A stretch of 64,000 bases of DNA from Nereocystis luetkeana (GCA_031213475.1 JARUPZ010000004.1:3807501-3871500), one strand, 5' to 3'. Counted from the first letter of the stretch, positions 1 through 13,398 are shown. Notes: generated by a model not told the origin, from the letters alone. A program made the numbers and translations.

Positions 1-105
1 TTTTCGAGTCAGGTACTGTAACAGCATAATATATATATAGATAGATATAGACCCACACGCCAAACCGCTGGCACGTCATGGATGGAGTACTACAACAGTG
101 GGGTC

Positions 106-153
<48 letters not shown>
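106..153. repeat. (GTA)n microsatellite of the 5S unit (copy 1, n=16)
   Basis: The main source of unit length difference. GTA counts, units 1-46: 16,14,15,16,14,12,21,14,12,17,12,13,13,12,12,12,14,11,13,12,15,12,14,16,15,16,13,11,11,13,12,12,14,13,12,13,13,12,12,12,15,14,12,38,24,25 (plus one GCA). The tract lies about 365 bp past the 3' end of the 5S gene, outside the transcript. Confidence 0.95.
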
Positions 154-215
154 TACTGTTTGTCGTATACGCATGAGAATCACGTTATCAGCAGCAAGCA
201 GCGATATCCTGCAAC

Positions 216-234
216 AGTATATATATATATATAT
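216..234. repeat. (TA)n tract of the 5S unit and its CAACAG variant
   Basis: In unit 1 the sequence reads CAACAG followed by TATATA to the ATGTCTACAC block. Units 9, 11, 14, 16 and 22 have one TA fewer and unit 19 one more. Units 21, 22, 26, 30-34, 36-39 and 41 carry an extra CAA (CAACAACAG), a diagnostic 3-bp variant. Confidence 0.9.
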
Positions 235-513
235 GTCTACACGCGGGAATATCTGCTGCATGTATTTCAGAGTCGATGGGAAAATGCGCGGGGATCTCAA
301 GTATATTCTACCGTATGATTACCCGCCGCCAAGATTCATATCCAACTTCAGCAGAAGAAGAAGAAGGAAACCGCCATCCATGATGAGTTTATTGGGCGAA
401 ACAGTGTGTCTAGTCTGTAGTCTTTGTATAGGTATGATATGTATGGAGTGTGGGAGGGGTGCACAGACAGTAGTAGTAGTTGTTTGTTGTAGGCCATGAT
501 CGTTGGCGGGAGC

Positions 514-519
514 AAAAAA
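514..519 (-). terminator. Pol III T6 terminator of 5S gene (copy 1)
   Basis: Six A on the plus strand directly follow the 3' end of the 5S gene, giving T6 on the coding strand, a standard RNA polymerase III stop. It is present in every unit except unit 44, where it is TTTTCT. Confidence 0.9.
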
Positions 520-635
520 GGAACAGCACCAGGGCTTCCCACGTGGTCCCCCACCGTAGTACTAGCCTGGCCCGACGCCGCTTAACTTCACAGAGCGGAC
601 GGGATGTGGTGCGATCGACGTGGTATGGCCGTTCC
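518..635 (-). rRNA. 5S ribosomal RNA, copy 1
   Basis: The minus strand reads GGAACGGCCATACCACG at the 5' end and GGTGCTGTTCC at the 3' end. The first eight bases (GGAACGGC) pair fully with the last eight (GCTGTTCC), forming helix I; the helix-closed core is 116 nt (520-635) and two terminal U are included here. Family landmarks seen in order are CGGCCATACCAC, CATCCCGTCCG, GAAGTTAAGC (internal A-box region, about nt 48-57), GGCTAGTAC and GGTGGGGGACCAC (C-box region, about nt 81-93). The loop usually reading CCGATCTG is CCGCTCTG. Length and landmarks fit a functional 5S rRNA, a component of the large ribosomal subunit. The mature ends are inferred from pairing. Confidence 0.96.
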
Positions 636-660
636 TGATTACGAACACTTTGTCGCCCAT

Positions 661-667
661 CTATAAG
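661..667 (-). promoter_or_regulatory. TATA-like box upstream of 5S gene (copy 1)
   Basis: CTTATAG on the minus strand lies 26-32 bp before the inferred first base of the 5S rRNA (635). A TATA-like element at this distance assists 5S transcription in several eukaryotes besides the internal control region. It is repeated in all units. Role inferred from position only. Confidence 0.5.
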
Positions 668-712
668 CCGAGAAATGGCACGGAGGTCGCATTTCGTGCC
701 TGTTTTTTCATA

Positions 713-821
713 GGCTCAGAGCCACTCTCCTCGGGCCGAGGGGCTACGTATGTATTTAGCTACGTAGGGTATGTGTTTGTTCCGCGTCTCTTTGCAGTCT
801 GACGCTCGCTTGGGCGTTTTT
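713..821. other. Hairpin-rich block in 5S spacer (copy 1)
   Basis: Four inverted repeats follow one another: GGCTCAGAGCC (713-723), CCTCGGGCCGAGG (729-741), CTACGTA/TACGTAG (744-767) and ACGC/GCGT (802-817), the last running straight into TTTTT on the plus strand. A further GTGGCACGGCCAC lies at 840-852. It could be the 3' part of a second small plus-strand Pol III transcript, or simply spacer. I could not match it to U1, U2, U4, U5, U6, SRP or spliced-leader RNA. Confidence 0.4.
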
Positions 822-997
822 CGGTCTGCCGGTATATCTGTGGCACGGCCACATGGAACAAGAATAATCGTGGGACTAGAGTTTCAAGTCGGTTTTCGAG
901 TCAGGTACTGTAACAGCATAATATATATATAGATAGATATAGACCCACACGCCAAACCGCTGGCACGTCATGGATGGAGTACTACAACAGTGGGGTC

Positions 998-1039
<42 letters not shown>

Positions 1040-1403
1040 TACTGTTTGTCGTATACGCATGAGAATCACGTTATCAGCAGCAAGCAGCGATATCCTGCAA
1101 CAGTATATATATATATATATGTCTACACGCGGGAATATCTGCTGCATGTATTTCAGAGTCGATGGGAAAATGCGCGGGGATCTCAAGTATATTCTACCGT
1201 ATGATTACCCGCCGCCAAGATTCATATCCAACTTCAGCAGAAGAAGAAGAAGGAAACCGCCATCCATGATGAGTTTATTGGGCGAAACAGTGTGTCTAGT
1301 CTGTAGTCTTTGTATAGGTATGATATGTATGGAGTGTGGGAGGGGTGCACAGACAGTAGTAGTAGTTGTTTGTTGTAGGCCATGATCGTTGGCGGGAGCA
1401 AAA

Positions 1404-1521
1404 AAGGAACAGCACCAGGGCTTCCCACGTGGTCCCCCACCGTAGTACTAGCCTGGCCCGACGCCGCTTAACTTCACAGAGCGGACGGGATGTGGTGCGA
1501 TCGACGTGGTATGGCCGTTCC
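1404..1521 (-). rRNA. 5S ribosomal RNA, copy 2
   Basis: Same as copy 1; unit has (GTA)14. Confidence 0.95.
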
Positions 1522-1883
1522 TGATTACGAACACTTTGTCGCCCATCTATAAGCCGAGAAATGGCACGGAGGTCGCATTTCGTGCCTGTTTTTTCATAGG
1601 CTCAGAGCCACTCTCCTCGGGCCGAGGGGCTACGTATGTATTTAGCTACGTAGGGTATGTGTTTGTTCCGCGTCTCTTTGCAGTCTGACGCTCGCTTGGG
1701 CGTTTTTCGGTCTGCCGGTATATCTGTGGCACGGCCACATGGAACAAGAATAATCGTGGGACTAGAGTTTCAAGTCGGTTTTCGAGTCAGGTACTGTAAC
1801 AGCATAATATATATATAGATAGATATAGACCCACACGCCAAACCGCTGGCACGTCATGGATGGAGTACTACAACAGTGGGGTC

Positions 1884-1928
<45 letters not shown>

Positions 1929-2292
1929 TACTGTTTGTCGTATACGCATGAGAATCACGTTATCAGCAGCAAGCAGCGATATCCTGCAACAGTATATATA
2001 TATATATATGTCTACACGCGGGAATATCTGCTGCATGTATTTCAGAGTCGATGGGAAAATGCGCGGGGATCTCAAGTATATTCTACCGTATGATTACCCG
2101 CCGCCAAGATTCATATCCAACTTCAGCAGAAGAAGAAGAAGGAAACCGCCATCCATGATGAGTTTATTGGGCGAAACAGTGTGTCTAGTCTGTAGTCTTT
2201 GTATAGGTATGATATGTATGGAGTGTGGGAGGGGTGCACAGACAGTAGTAGTAGTTGTTTGTTGTAGGCCATGATCGTTGGCGGGAGCAAAA

Positions 2293-2410
2293 AAGGAACA
2301 GCACCAGGGCTTCCCACGTGGTCCCCCACCGTAGTACTAGCCTGGCCCGACGCCGCTTAACTTCACAGAGCGGACGGGATGTGGTGCGATCGACGTGGTA
2401 TGGCCGTTCC
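2293..2410 (-). rRNA. 5S ribosomal RNA, copy 3
   Basis: Same as copy 1; unit has (GTA)15. Confidence 0.95.
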
Positions 2411-2772
2411 TGATTACGAACACTTTGTCGCCCATCTATAAGCCGAGAAATGGCACGGAGGTCGCATTTCGTGCCTGTTTTTTCATAGGCTCAGAGCCAC
2501 TCTCCTCGGGCCGAGGGGCTACGTATGTATTTAGCTACGTAGGGTATGTGTTTGTTCCGCGTCTCTTTGCAGTCTGACGCTCGCTTGGGCGTTTTTCGGT
2601 CTGCCGGTATATCTGTGGCACGGCCACATGGAACAAGAATAATCGTGGGACTAGAGTTTCAAGTCGGTTTTCGAGTCAGGTACTGTAACAGCATAATATA
2701 TATATAGATAGATATAGACCCACACGCCAAACCGCTGGCACGTCATGGATGGAGTACTACAACAGTGGGGTC

Positions 2773-2820
<48 letters not shown>

Positions 2821-3184
2821 TACTGTTTGTCGTATACGCATGAGAATCACGTTATCAGCAGCAAGCAGCGATATCCTGCAACAGTATATATATATATATA
2901 TGTCTACACGCGGGAATATCTGCTGCATGTATTTCAGAGTCGATGGGAAAATGCGCGGGGATCTCAAGTATATTCTACCGTATGATTACCCGCCGCCAAG
3001 ATTCATATCCAACTTCAGCAGAAGAAGAAGAAGGAAACCGCCATCCATGATGAGTTTATTGGGCGAAACAGTGTGTCTAGTCTGTAGTCTTTGTATAGGT
3101 ATGATATGTATGGAGTGTGGGAGGGGTGCACAGACAGTAGTAGTAGTTGTTTGTTGTAGGCCATGATCGTTGGCGGGAGCAAAA

Positions 3185-3302
3185 AAGGAACAGCACCAGG
3201 GCTTCCCACGTGGTCCCCCACCGTAGTACTAGCCTGGCCCGACGCCGCTTAACTTCACAGAGCGGACGGGATGTGGTGCGATCGACGTGGTATGGCCGTT
3301 CC
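3185..3302 (-). rRNA. 5S ribosomal RNA, copy 4
   Basis: Same as copy 1; unit has (GTA)16. Confidence 0.95.
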
Positions 3303-3664
3303 TGATTACGAACACTTTGTCGCCCATCTATAAGCCGAGAAATGGCACGGAGGTCGCATTTCGTGCCTGTTTTTTCATAGGCTCAGAGCCACTCTCCTCG
3401 GGCCGAGGGGCTACGTATGTATTTAGCTACGTAGGGTATGTGTTTGTTCCGCGTCTCTTTGCAGTCTGACGCTCGCTTGGGCGTTTTTCGGTCTGCCGGT
3501 ATATCTGTGGCACGGCCACATGGAACAAGAATAATCGTGGGACTAGAGTTTCAAGTCGGTTTTCGAGTCAGGTACTGTAACAGCATAATATATATATAGA
3601 TAGATATAGACCCACACGCCAAACCGCTGGCACGTCATGGATGGAGTACTACAACAGTGGGGTC

Positions 3665-3706
<42 letters not shown>

Positions 3707-4070
3707 TACTGTTTGTCGTATACGCATGAGAATCACGTTATCAGCAGCAAGCAGCGATATCCTGCAACAGTATATATATATATATATGTCTACACGCGGG
3801 AATATCTGCTGCATGTATTTCAGAGTCGATGGGAAAATGCGCGGGGATCTCAAGTATATTCTACCGTATGATTACCCGCCGCCAAGATTCATATCCAACT
3901 TCAGCAGAAGAAGAAGAAGGAAACCGCCATCCATGATGAGTTTATTGGGCGAAACAGTGTGTCTAGTCTGTAGTCTTTGTATAGGTATGATATGTATGGA
4001 GTGTGGGAGGGGTGCACAGACAGTAGTAGTAGTTGTTTGTTGTAGGCCATGATCGTTGGCGGGAGCAAAA

Positions 4071-4188
4071 AAGGAACAGCACCAGGGCTTCCCACGTGGT
4101 CCCCCACCGTAGTACTAGCCTGGCCCGACGCCGCTTAACTTCACAGAGCGGACGGGATGTGGTGCGATCGACGTGGTATGGCCGTTCC
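4071..4188 (-). rRNA. 5S ribosomal RNA, copy 5
   Basis: Same as copy 1; unit has (GTA)14. Confidence 0.95.
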
Positions 4189-4550
4189 TGATTACGAACA
4201 CTTTGTCGCCCATCTATAAGCCGAGAAATGGCACGGAGGTCGCATTTCGTGCCTGTTTTTTCATAGGCTCAGAGCCACTCTCCTCGGGCCGAGGGGCTAC
4301 GTATGTATTTAGCTACGTAGGGTATGTGTTTGTTCCGCGTCTCTTTGCAGTCTGACGCTCGCTTGGGCGTTTTTCGGTCTGCCGGTATATCTGTGGCACG
4401 GCCACATGGAACAAGAATAATCGTGGGACTAGAGTTTCAAGTCGGTTTTCGAGTCAGGTACTGTAACAGCATAATATATATATAGATAGATATAGACCCA
4501 CACGCCAAACCGCTGGCACGTCATGGATGGAGTACTACAACAGTGGGGTC

Positions 4551-4586
<36 letters not shown>

Positions 4587-4950
4587 TACTGTTTGTCGTA
4601 TACGCATGAGAATCACGTTATCAGCAGCAAGCAGCGATATCCTGCAACAGTATATATATATATATATGTCTACACGCGGGAATATCTGCTGCATGTATTT
4701 CAGAGTCGATGGGAAAATGCGCGGGGATCTCAAGTATATTCTACCGTATGATTACCCGCCGCCAAGATTCATATCCAACTTCAGCAGAAGAAGAAGAAGG
4801 AAACCGCCATCCATGATGAGTTTATTGGGCGAAACAGTGTGTCTAGTCTGTAGTCTTTGTATAGGTATGATATGTATGGAGTGTGGGAGGGGTGCACAGA
4901 CAGTAGTAGTAGTTGTTTGTTGTAGGCCATGATCGTTGGCGGGAGCAAAA

Positions 4951-5068
4951 AAGGAACAGCACCAGGGCTTCCCACGTGGTCCCCCACCGTAGTACTAGCC
5001 TGGCCCGACGCCGCTTAACTTCACAGAGCGGACGGGATGTGGTGCGATCGACGTGGTATGGCCGTTCC
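4951..5068 (-). rRNA. 5S ribosomal RNA, copy 6
   Basis: Same as copy 1; unit has (GTA)12. Confidence 0.95.
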
Positions 5069-5430
5069 TGATTACGAACACTTTGTCGCCCATCTATAAG
5101 CCGAGAAATGGCACGGAGGTCGCATTTCGTGCCTGTTTTTTCATAGGCTCAGAGCCACTCTCCTCGGGCCGAGGGGCTACGTATGTATTTAGCTACGTAG
5201 GGTATGTGTTTGTTCCGCGTCTCTTTGCAGTCTGACGCTCGCTTGGGCGTTTTTCGGTCTGCCGGTATATCTGTGGCACGGCCACATGGAACAAGAATAA
5301 TCGTGGGACTAGAGTTTCAAGTCGGTTTTCGAGTCAGGTACTGTAACAGCATAATATATATATAGATAGATATAGACCCACACGCCAAACCGCTGGCACG
5401 TCATGGATGGAGTACTACAACAGTGGGGTC

Positions 5431-5493
<63 letters not shown>

Positions 5494-5857
5494 TACTGTT
5501 TGTCGTATACGCATGAGAATCACGTTATCAGCAGCAAGCAGCGATATCCTGCAACAGTATATATATATATATATGTCTACACGCGGGAATATCTGCTGCA
5601 TGTATTTCAGAGTCGATGGGAAAATGCGCGGGGATCTCAAGTATATTCTACCGTATGATTACCCGCCGCCAAGATTCATATCCAACTTCAGCAGAAGAAG
5701 AAGAAGGAAACCGCCATCCATGATGAGTTTATTGGGCGAAACAGTGTGTCTAGTCTGTAGTCTTTGTATAGGTATGATATGTATGGAGTGTGGGAGGGGT
5801 GCACAGACAGTAGTAGTAGTTGTTTGTTGTAGGCCATGATCGTTGGCGGGAGCAAAA

Positions 5858-5975
5858 AAGGAACAGCACCAGGGCTTCCCACGTGGTCCCCCACCGTAGT
5901 ACTAGCCTGGCCCGACGCCGCTTAACTTCACAGAGCGGACGGGATGTGGTGCGATCGACGTGGTATGGCCGTTCC
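5858..5975 (-). rRNA. 5S ribosomal RNA, copy 7
   Basis: Same as copy 1; unit has (GTA)21, the only long tract away from the array edge. Confidence 0.95.
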
Positions 5976-6337
5976 TGATTACGAACACTTTGTCGCCCAT
6001 CTATAAGCCGAGAAATGGCACGGAGGTCGCATTTCGTGCCTGTTTTTTCATAGGCTCAGAGCCACTCTCCTCGGGCCGAGGGGCTACGTATGTATTTAGC
6101 TACGTAGGGTATGTGTTTGTTCCGCGTCTCTTTGCAGTCTGACGCTCGCTTGGGCGTTTTTCGGTCTGCCGGTATATCTGTGGCACGGCCACATGGAACA
6201 AGAATAATCGTGGGACTAGAGTTTCAAGTCGGTTTTCGAGTCAGGTACTGTAACAGCATAATATATATATAGATAGATATAGACCCACACGCCAAACCGC
6301 TGGCACGTCATGGATGGAGTACTACAACAGTGGGGTC

Positions 6338-6379
<42 letters not shown>

Positions 6380-6743
6380 TACTGTTTGTCGTATACGCAT
6401 GAGAATCACGTTATCAGCAGCAAGCAGCGATATCCTGCAACAGTATATATATATATATATGTCTACACGCGGGAATATCTGCTGCATGTATTTCAGAGTC
6501 GATGGGAAAATGCGCGGGGATCTCAAGTATATTCTACCGTATGATTACCCGCCGCCAAGATTCATATCCAACTTCAGCAGAAGAAGAAGAAGGAAACCGC
6601 CATCCATGATGAGTTTATTGGGCGAAACAGTGTGTCTAGTCTGTAGTCTTTGTATAGGTATGATATGTATGGAGTGTGGGAGGGGTGCACAGACAGTAGT
6701 AGTAGTTGTTTGTTGTAGGCCATGATCGTTGGCGGGAGCAAAA

Positions 6744-6861
6744 AAGGAACAGCACCAGGGCTTCCCACGTGGTCCCCCACCGTAGTACTAGCCTGGCCCG
6801 ACGCCGCTTAACTTCACAGAGCGGACGGGATGTGGTGCGATCGACGTGGTATGGCCGTTCC
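6744..6861 (-). rRNA. 5S ribosomal RNA, copy 8
   Basis: Same as copy 1; unit has (GTA)14. Confidence 0.95.
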
Positions 6862-7223
6862 TGATTACGAACACTTTGTCGCCCATCTATAAGCCGAGAA
6901 ATGGCACGGAGGTCGCATTTCGTGCCTGTTTTTTCATAGGCTCAGAGCCACTCTCCTCGGGCCGAGGGGCTACGTATGTATTTAGCTACGTAGGGTATGT
7001 GTTTGTTCCGCGTCTCTTTGCAGTCTGACGCTCGCTTGGGCGTTTTTCGGTCTGCCGGTATATCTGTGGCACGGCCACATGGAACAAGAATAATCGTGGG
7101 ACTAGAGTTTCAAGTCGGTTTTCGAGTCAGGTACTGTAACAGCATAATATATATATAGATAGATATAGACCCACACGCCAAACCGCTGGCACGTCATGGA
7201 TGGAGTACTACAACAGTGGGGTC

Positions 7224-7259
<36 letters not shown>

Positions 7260-7621
7260 TACTGTTTGTCGTATACGCATGAGAATCACGTTATCAGCAG
7301 CAAGCAGCGATATCCTGCAACAGTATATATATATATATGTCTACACGCGGGAATATCTGCTGCATGTATTTCAGAGTCGATGGGAAAATGCGCGGGGATC
7401 TCAAGTATATTCTACCGTATGATTACCCGCCGCCAAGATTCATATCCAACTTCAGCAGAAGAAGAAGAAGGAAACCGCCATCCATGATGAGTTTATTGGG
7501 CGAAACAGTGTGTCTAGTCTGTAGTCTTTGTATAGGTATGATATGTATGGAGTGTGGGAGGGGTGCACAGACAGTAGTAGTAGTTGTTTGTTGTAGGCCA
7601 TGATCGTTGGCGGGAGCAAAA

Positions 7622-7739
7622 AAGGAACAGCACCAGGGCTTCCCACGTGGTCCCCCACCGTAGTACTAGCCTGGCCCGACGCCGCTTAACTTCACAGAGC
7701 GGACGGGATGTGGTGCGATCGACGTGGTATGGCCGTTCC
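7622..7739 (-). rRNA. 5S ribosomal RNA, copy 9
   Basis: Same as copy 1; (GTA)12 and the one-shorter TA tract. Confidence 0.95.
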
Positions 7740-8101
7740 TGATTACGAACACTTTGTCGCCCATCTATAAGCCGAGAAATGGCACGGAGGTCGCATTTCG
7801 TGCCTGTTTTTTCATAGGCTCAGAGCCACTCTCCTCGGGCCGAGGGGCTACGTATGTATTTAGCTACGTAGGGTATGTGTTTGTTCCGCGTCTCTTTGCA
7901 GTCTGACGCTCGCTTGGGCGTTTTTCGGTCTGCCGGTATATCTGTGGCACGGCCACATGGAACAAGAATAATCGTGGGACTAGAGTTTCAAGTCGGTTTT
8001 CGAGTCAGGTACTGTAACAGCATAATATATATATAGATAGATATAGACCCACACGCCAAACCGCTGGCACGTCATGGATGGAGTACTACAACAGTGGGGT
8101 C

Positions 8102-8152
<51 letters not shown>

Positions 8153-8516
8153 TACTGTTTGTCGTATACGCATGAGAATCACGTTATCAGCAGCAAGCAG
8201 CGATATCCTGCAACAGTATATATATATATATATGTCTACACGCGGGAATATCTGCTGCATGTATTTCAGAGTCGATGGGAAAATGCGCGGGGATCTCAAG
8301 TATATTCTACCGTATGATTACCCGCCGCCAAGATTCATATCCAACTTCAGCAGAAGAAGAAGAAGGAAACCGCCATCCATGATGAGTTTATTGGGCGAAA
8401 CAGTGTGTCTAGTCTGTAGTCTTTGTATAGGTATGATATGTATGGAGTGTGGGAGGGGTGCACAGACAGTAGTAGTAGTTGTTTGTTGTAGGCCATGATC
8501 GTTGGCGGGAGCAAAA

Positions 8517-8634
8517 AAGGAACAGCACCAGGGCTTCCCACGTGGTCCCCCACCGTAGTACTAGCCTGGCCCGACGCCGCTTAACTTCACAGAGCGGACG
8601 GGATGTGGTGCGATCGACGTGGTATGGCCGTTCC
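8517..8634 (-). rRNA. 5S ribosomal RNA, copy 10
   Basis: Same as copy 1; unit has (GTA)17. Confidence 0.95.
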
Positions 8635-8996
8635 TGATTACGAACACTTTGTCGCCCATCTATAAGCCGAGAAATGGCACGGAGGTCGCATTTCGTGCCT
8701 GTTTTTTCATAGGCTCAGAGCCACTCTCCTCGGGCCGAGGGGCTACGTATGTATTTAGCTACGTAGGGTATGTGTTTGTTCCGCGTCTCTTTGCAGTCTG
8801 ACGCTCGCTTGGGCGTTTTTCGGTCTGCCGGTATATCTGTGGCACGGCCACATGGAACAAGAATAATCGTGGGACTAGAGTTTCAAGTCGGTTTTCGAGT
8901 CAGGTACTGTAACAGCATAATATATATATAGATAGATATAGACCCACACGCCAAACCGCTGGCACGTCATGGATGGAGTACTACAACAGTGGGGTC

Positions 8997-9032
<36 letters not shown>

Positions 9033-9394
9033 TACTGTTTGTCGTATACGCATGAGAATCACGTTATCAGCAGCAAGCAGCGATATCCTGCAACAGTATA
9101 TATATATATATGTCTACACGCGGGAATATCTGCTGCATGTATTTCAGAGTCGATGGGAAAATGCGCGGGGATCTCAAGTATATTCTACCGTATGATTACC
9201 CGCCGCCAAGATTCATATCCAACTTCAGCAGAAGAAGAAGAAGGAAACCGCCATCCATGATGAGTTTATTGGGCGAAACAGTGTGTCTAGTCTGTAGTCT
9301 TTGTATAGGTATGATATGTATGGAGTGTGGGAGGGGTGCACAGACAGTAGTAGTAGTTGTTTGTTGTAGGCCATGATCGTTGGCGGGAGCAAAA

Positions 9395-9512
9395 AAGGAA
9401 CAGCACCAGGGCTTCCCACGTGGTCCCCCACCGTAGTACTAGCCTGGCCCGACGCCGCTTAACTTCACAGAGCGGACGGGATGTGGTGCGATCGACGTGG
9501 TATGGCCGTTCC
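9395..9512 (-). rRNA. 5S ribosomal RNA, copy 11
   Basis: Same as copy 1; (GTA)12 and short TA tract, as in unit 9. Confidence 0.95.
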
Positions 9513-9874
9513 TGATTACGAACACTTTGTCGCCCATCTATAAGCCGAGAAATGGCACGGAGGTCGCATTTCGTGCCTGTTTTTTCATAGGCTCAGAGCC
9601 ACTCTCCTCGGGCCGAGGGGCTACGTATGTATTTAGCTACGTAGGGTATGTGTTTGTTCCGCGTCTCTTTGCAGTCTGACGCTCGCTTGGGCGTTTTTCG
9701 GTCTGCCGGTATATCTGTGGCACGGCCACATGGAACAAGAATAATCGTGGGACTAGAGTTTCAAGTCGGTTTTCGAGTCAGGTACTGTAACAGCATAATA
9801 TATATATAGATAGATATAGACCCACACGCCAAACCGCTGGCACGTCATGGATGGAGTACTACAACAGTGGGGTC

Positions 9875-9913
<39 letters not shown>

Positions 9914-10277
9914 TACTGTTTGTCGTATACGCATGAGAATCACGTTATCAGCAGCAAGCAGCGATATCCTGCAACAGTATATATATATATATATGTCTAC
10001 ACGCGGGAATATCTGCTGCATGTATTTCAGAGTCGATGGGAAAATGCGCGGGGATCTCAAGTATATTCTACCGTATGATTACCCGCCGCCAAGATTCATA
10101 TCCAACTTCAGCAGAAGAAGAAGAAGGAAACCGCCATCCATGATGAGTTTATTGGGCGAAACAGTGTGTCTAGTCTGTAGTCTTTGTATAGGTATGATAT
10201 GTATGGAGTGTGGGAGGGGTGCACAGACAGTAGTAGTAGTTGTTTGTTGTAGGCCATGATCGTTGGCGGGAGCAAAA

Positions 10278-10395
10278 AAGGAACAGCACCAGGGCTTCCC
10301 ACGTGGTCCCCCACCGTAGTACTAGCCTGGCCCGACGCCGCTTAACTTCACAGAGCGGACGGGATGTGGTGCGATCGACGTGGTATGGCCGTTCC
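10278..10395 (-). rRNA. 5S ribosomal RNA, copy 12
   Basis: Same as copy 1; unit has (GTA)13. Confidence 0.95.
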
Positions 10396-10757
10396 TGATT
10401 ACGAACACTTTGTCGCCCATCTATAAGCCGAGAAATGGCACGGAGGTCGCATTTCGTGCCTGTTTTTTCATAGGCTCAGAGCCACTCTCCTCGGGCCGAG
10501 GGGCTACGTATGTATTTAGCTACGTAGGGTATGTGTTTGTTCCGCGTCTCTTTGCAGTCTGACGCTCGCTTGGGCGTTTTTCGGTCTGCCGGTATATCTG
10601 TGGCACGGCCACATGGAACAAGAATAATCGTGGGACTAGAGTTTCAAGTCGGTTTTCGAGTCAGGTACTGTAACAGCATAATATATATATAGATAGATAT
10701 AGACCCACACGCCAAACCGCTGGCACGTCATGGATGGAGTACTACAACAGTGGGGTC

Positions 10758-10796
<39 letters not shown>

Positions 10797-11160
10797 TACT
10801 GTTTGTCGTATACGCATGAGAATCACGTTATCAGCAGCAAGCAGCGATATCCTGCAACAGTATATATATATATATATGTCTACACGCGGGAATATCTGCT
10901 GCATGTATTTCAGAGTCGATGGGAAAATGCGCGGGGATCTCAAGTATATTCTACCGTATGATTACCCGCCGCCAAGATTCATATCCAACTTCAGCAGAAG
11001 AAGAAGAAGGAAACCGCCATCCATGATGAGTTTATTGGGCGAAACAGTGTGTCTAGTCTGTAGTCTTTGTATAGGTATGATATGTATGGAGTGTGGGAGG
11101 GGTGCACAGACAGTAGTAGTAGTTGTTTGTTGTAGGCCATGATCGTTGGCGGGAGCAAAA

Positions 11161-11278
11161 AAGGAACAGCACCAGGGCTTCCCACGTGGTCCCCCACCGT
11201 AGTACTAGCCTGGCCCGACGCCGCTTAACTTCACAGAGCGGACGGGATGTGGTGCGATCGACGTGGTATGGCCGTTCC
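11161..11278 (-). rRNA. 5S ribosomal RNA, copy 13
   Basis: Same as copy 1; (GTA)13, same length as unit 12. Confidence 0.95.
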
Positions 11279-11640
11279 TGATTACGAACACTTTGTCGCC
11301 CATCTATAAGCCGAGAAATGGCACGGAGGTCGCATTTCGTGCCTGTTTTTTCATAGGCTCAGAGCCACTCTCCTCGGGCCGAGGGGCTACGTATGTATTT
11401 AGCTACGTAGGGTATGTGTTTGTTCCGCGTCTCTTTGCAGTCTGACGCTCGCTTGGGCGTTTTTCGGTCTGCCGGTATATCTGTGGCACGGCCACATGGA
11501 ACAAGAATAATCGTGGGACTAGAGTTTCAAGTCGGTTTTCGAGTCAGGTACTGTAACAGCATAATATATATATAGATAGATATAGACCCACACGCCAAAC
11601 CGCTGGCACGTCATGGATGGAGTACTACAACAGTGGGGTC

Positions 11641-11676
<36 letters not shown>

Positions 11677-12038
11677 TACTGTTTGTCGTATACGCATGAG
11701 AATCACGTTATCAGCAGCAAGCAGCGATATCCTGCAACAGTATATATATATATATGTCTACACGCGGGAATATCTGCTGCATGTATTTCAGAGTCGATGG
11801 GAAAATGCGCGGGGATCTCAAGTATATTCTACCGTATGATTACCCGCCGCCAAGATTCATATCCAACTTCAGCAGAAGAAGAAGAAGGAAACCGCCATCC
11901 ATGATGAGTTTATTGGGCGAAACAGTGTGTCTAGTCTGTAGTCTTTGTATAGGTATGATATGTATGGAGTGTGGGAGGGGTGCACAGACAGTAGTAGTAG
12001 TTGTTTGTTGTAGGCCATGATCGTTGGCGGGAGCAAAA

Positions 12039-12156
12039 AAGGAACAGCACCAGGGCTTCCCACGTGGTCCCCCACCGTAGTACTAGCCTGGCCCGACGCC
12101 GCTTAACTTCACAGAGCGGACGGGATGTGGTGCGATCGACGTGGTATGGCCGTTCC
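12039..12156 (-). rRNA. 5S ribosomal RNA, copy 14
   Basis: Same as copy 1; (GTA)12 and short TA tract. Confidence 0.95.
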
Positions 12157-12518
12157 TGATTACGAACACTTTGTCGCCCATCTATAAGCCGAGAAATGGC
12201 ACGGAGGTCGCATTTCGTGCCTGTTTTTTCATAGGCTCAGAGCCACTCTCCTCGGGCCGAGGGGCTACGTATGTATTTAGCTACGTAGGGTATGTGTTTG
12301 TTCCGCGTCTCTTTGCAGTCTGACGCTCGCTTGGGCGTTTTTCGGTCTGCCGGTATATCTGTGGCACGGCCACATGGAACAAGAATAATCGTGGGACTAG
12401 AGTTTCAAGTCGGTTTTCGAGTCAGGTACTGTAACAGCATAATATATATATAGATAGATATAGACCCACACGCCAAACCGCTGGCACGTCATGGATGGAG
12501 TACTACAACAGTGGGGTC

Positions 12519-12554
<36 letters not shown>

Positions 12555-12918
12555 TACTGTTTGTCGTATACGCATGAGAATCACGTTATCAGCAGCAAGC
12601 AGCGATATCCTGCAACAGTATATATATATATATATGTCTACACGCGGGAATATCTGCTGCATGTATTTCAGAGTCGATGGGAAAATGCGCGGGGATCTCA
12701 AGTATATTCTACCGTATGATTACCCGCCGCCAAGATTCATATCCAACTTCAGCAGAAGAAGAAGAAGGAAACCGCCATCCATGATGAGTTTATTGGGCGA
12801 AACAGTGTGTCTAGTCTGTAGTCTTTGTATAGGTATGATATGTATGGAGTGTGGGAGGGGTGCACAGACAGTAGTAGTAGTTGTTTGTTGTAGGCCATGA
12901 TCGTTGGCGGGAGCAAAA

Positions 12919-13036
12919 AAGGAACAGCACCAGGGCTTCCCACGTGGTCCCCCACCGTAGTACTAGCCTGGCCCGACGCCGCTTAACTTCACAGAGCGGA
13001 CGGGATGTGGTGCGATCGACGTGGTATGGCCGTTCC
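12919..13036 (-). rRNA. 5S ribosomal RNA, copy 15
   Basis: Same as copy 1; unit has (GTA)12. Confidence 0.95.
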
Positions 13037-13398
13037 TGATTACGAACACTTTGTCGCCCATCTATAAGCCGAGAAATGGCACGGAGGTCGCATTTCGTGC
13101 CTGTTTTTTCATAGGCTCAGAGCCACTCTCCTCGGGCCGAGGGGCTACGTATGTATTTAGCTACGTAGGGTATGTGTTTGTTCCGCGTCTCTTTGCAGTC
13201 TGACGCTCGCTTGGGCGTTTTTCGGTCTGCCGGTATATCTGTGGCACGGCCACATGGAACAAGAATAATCGTGGGACTAGAGTTTCAAGTCGGTTTTCGA
13301 GTCAGGTACTGTAACAGCATAATATATATATAGATAGATATAGACCCACACGCCAAACCGCTGGCACGTCATGGATGGAGTACTACAACAGTGGGGTC

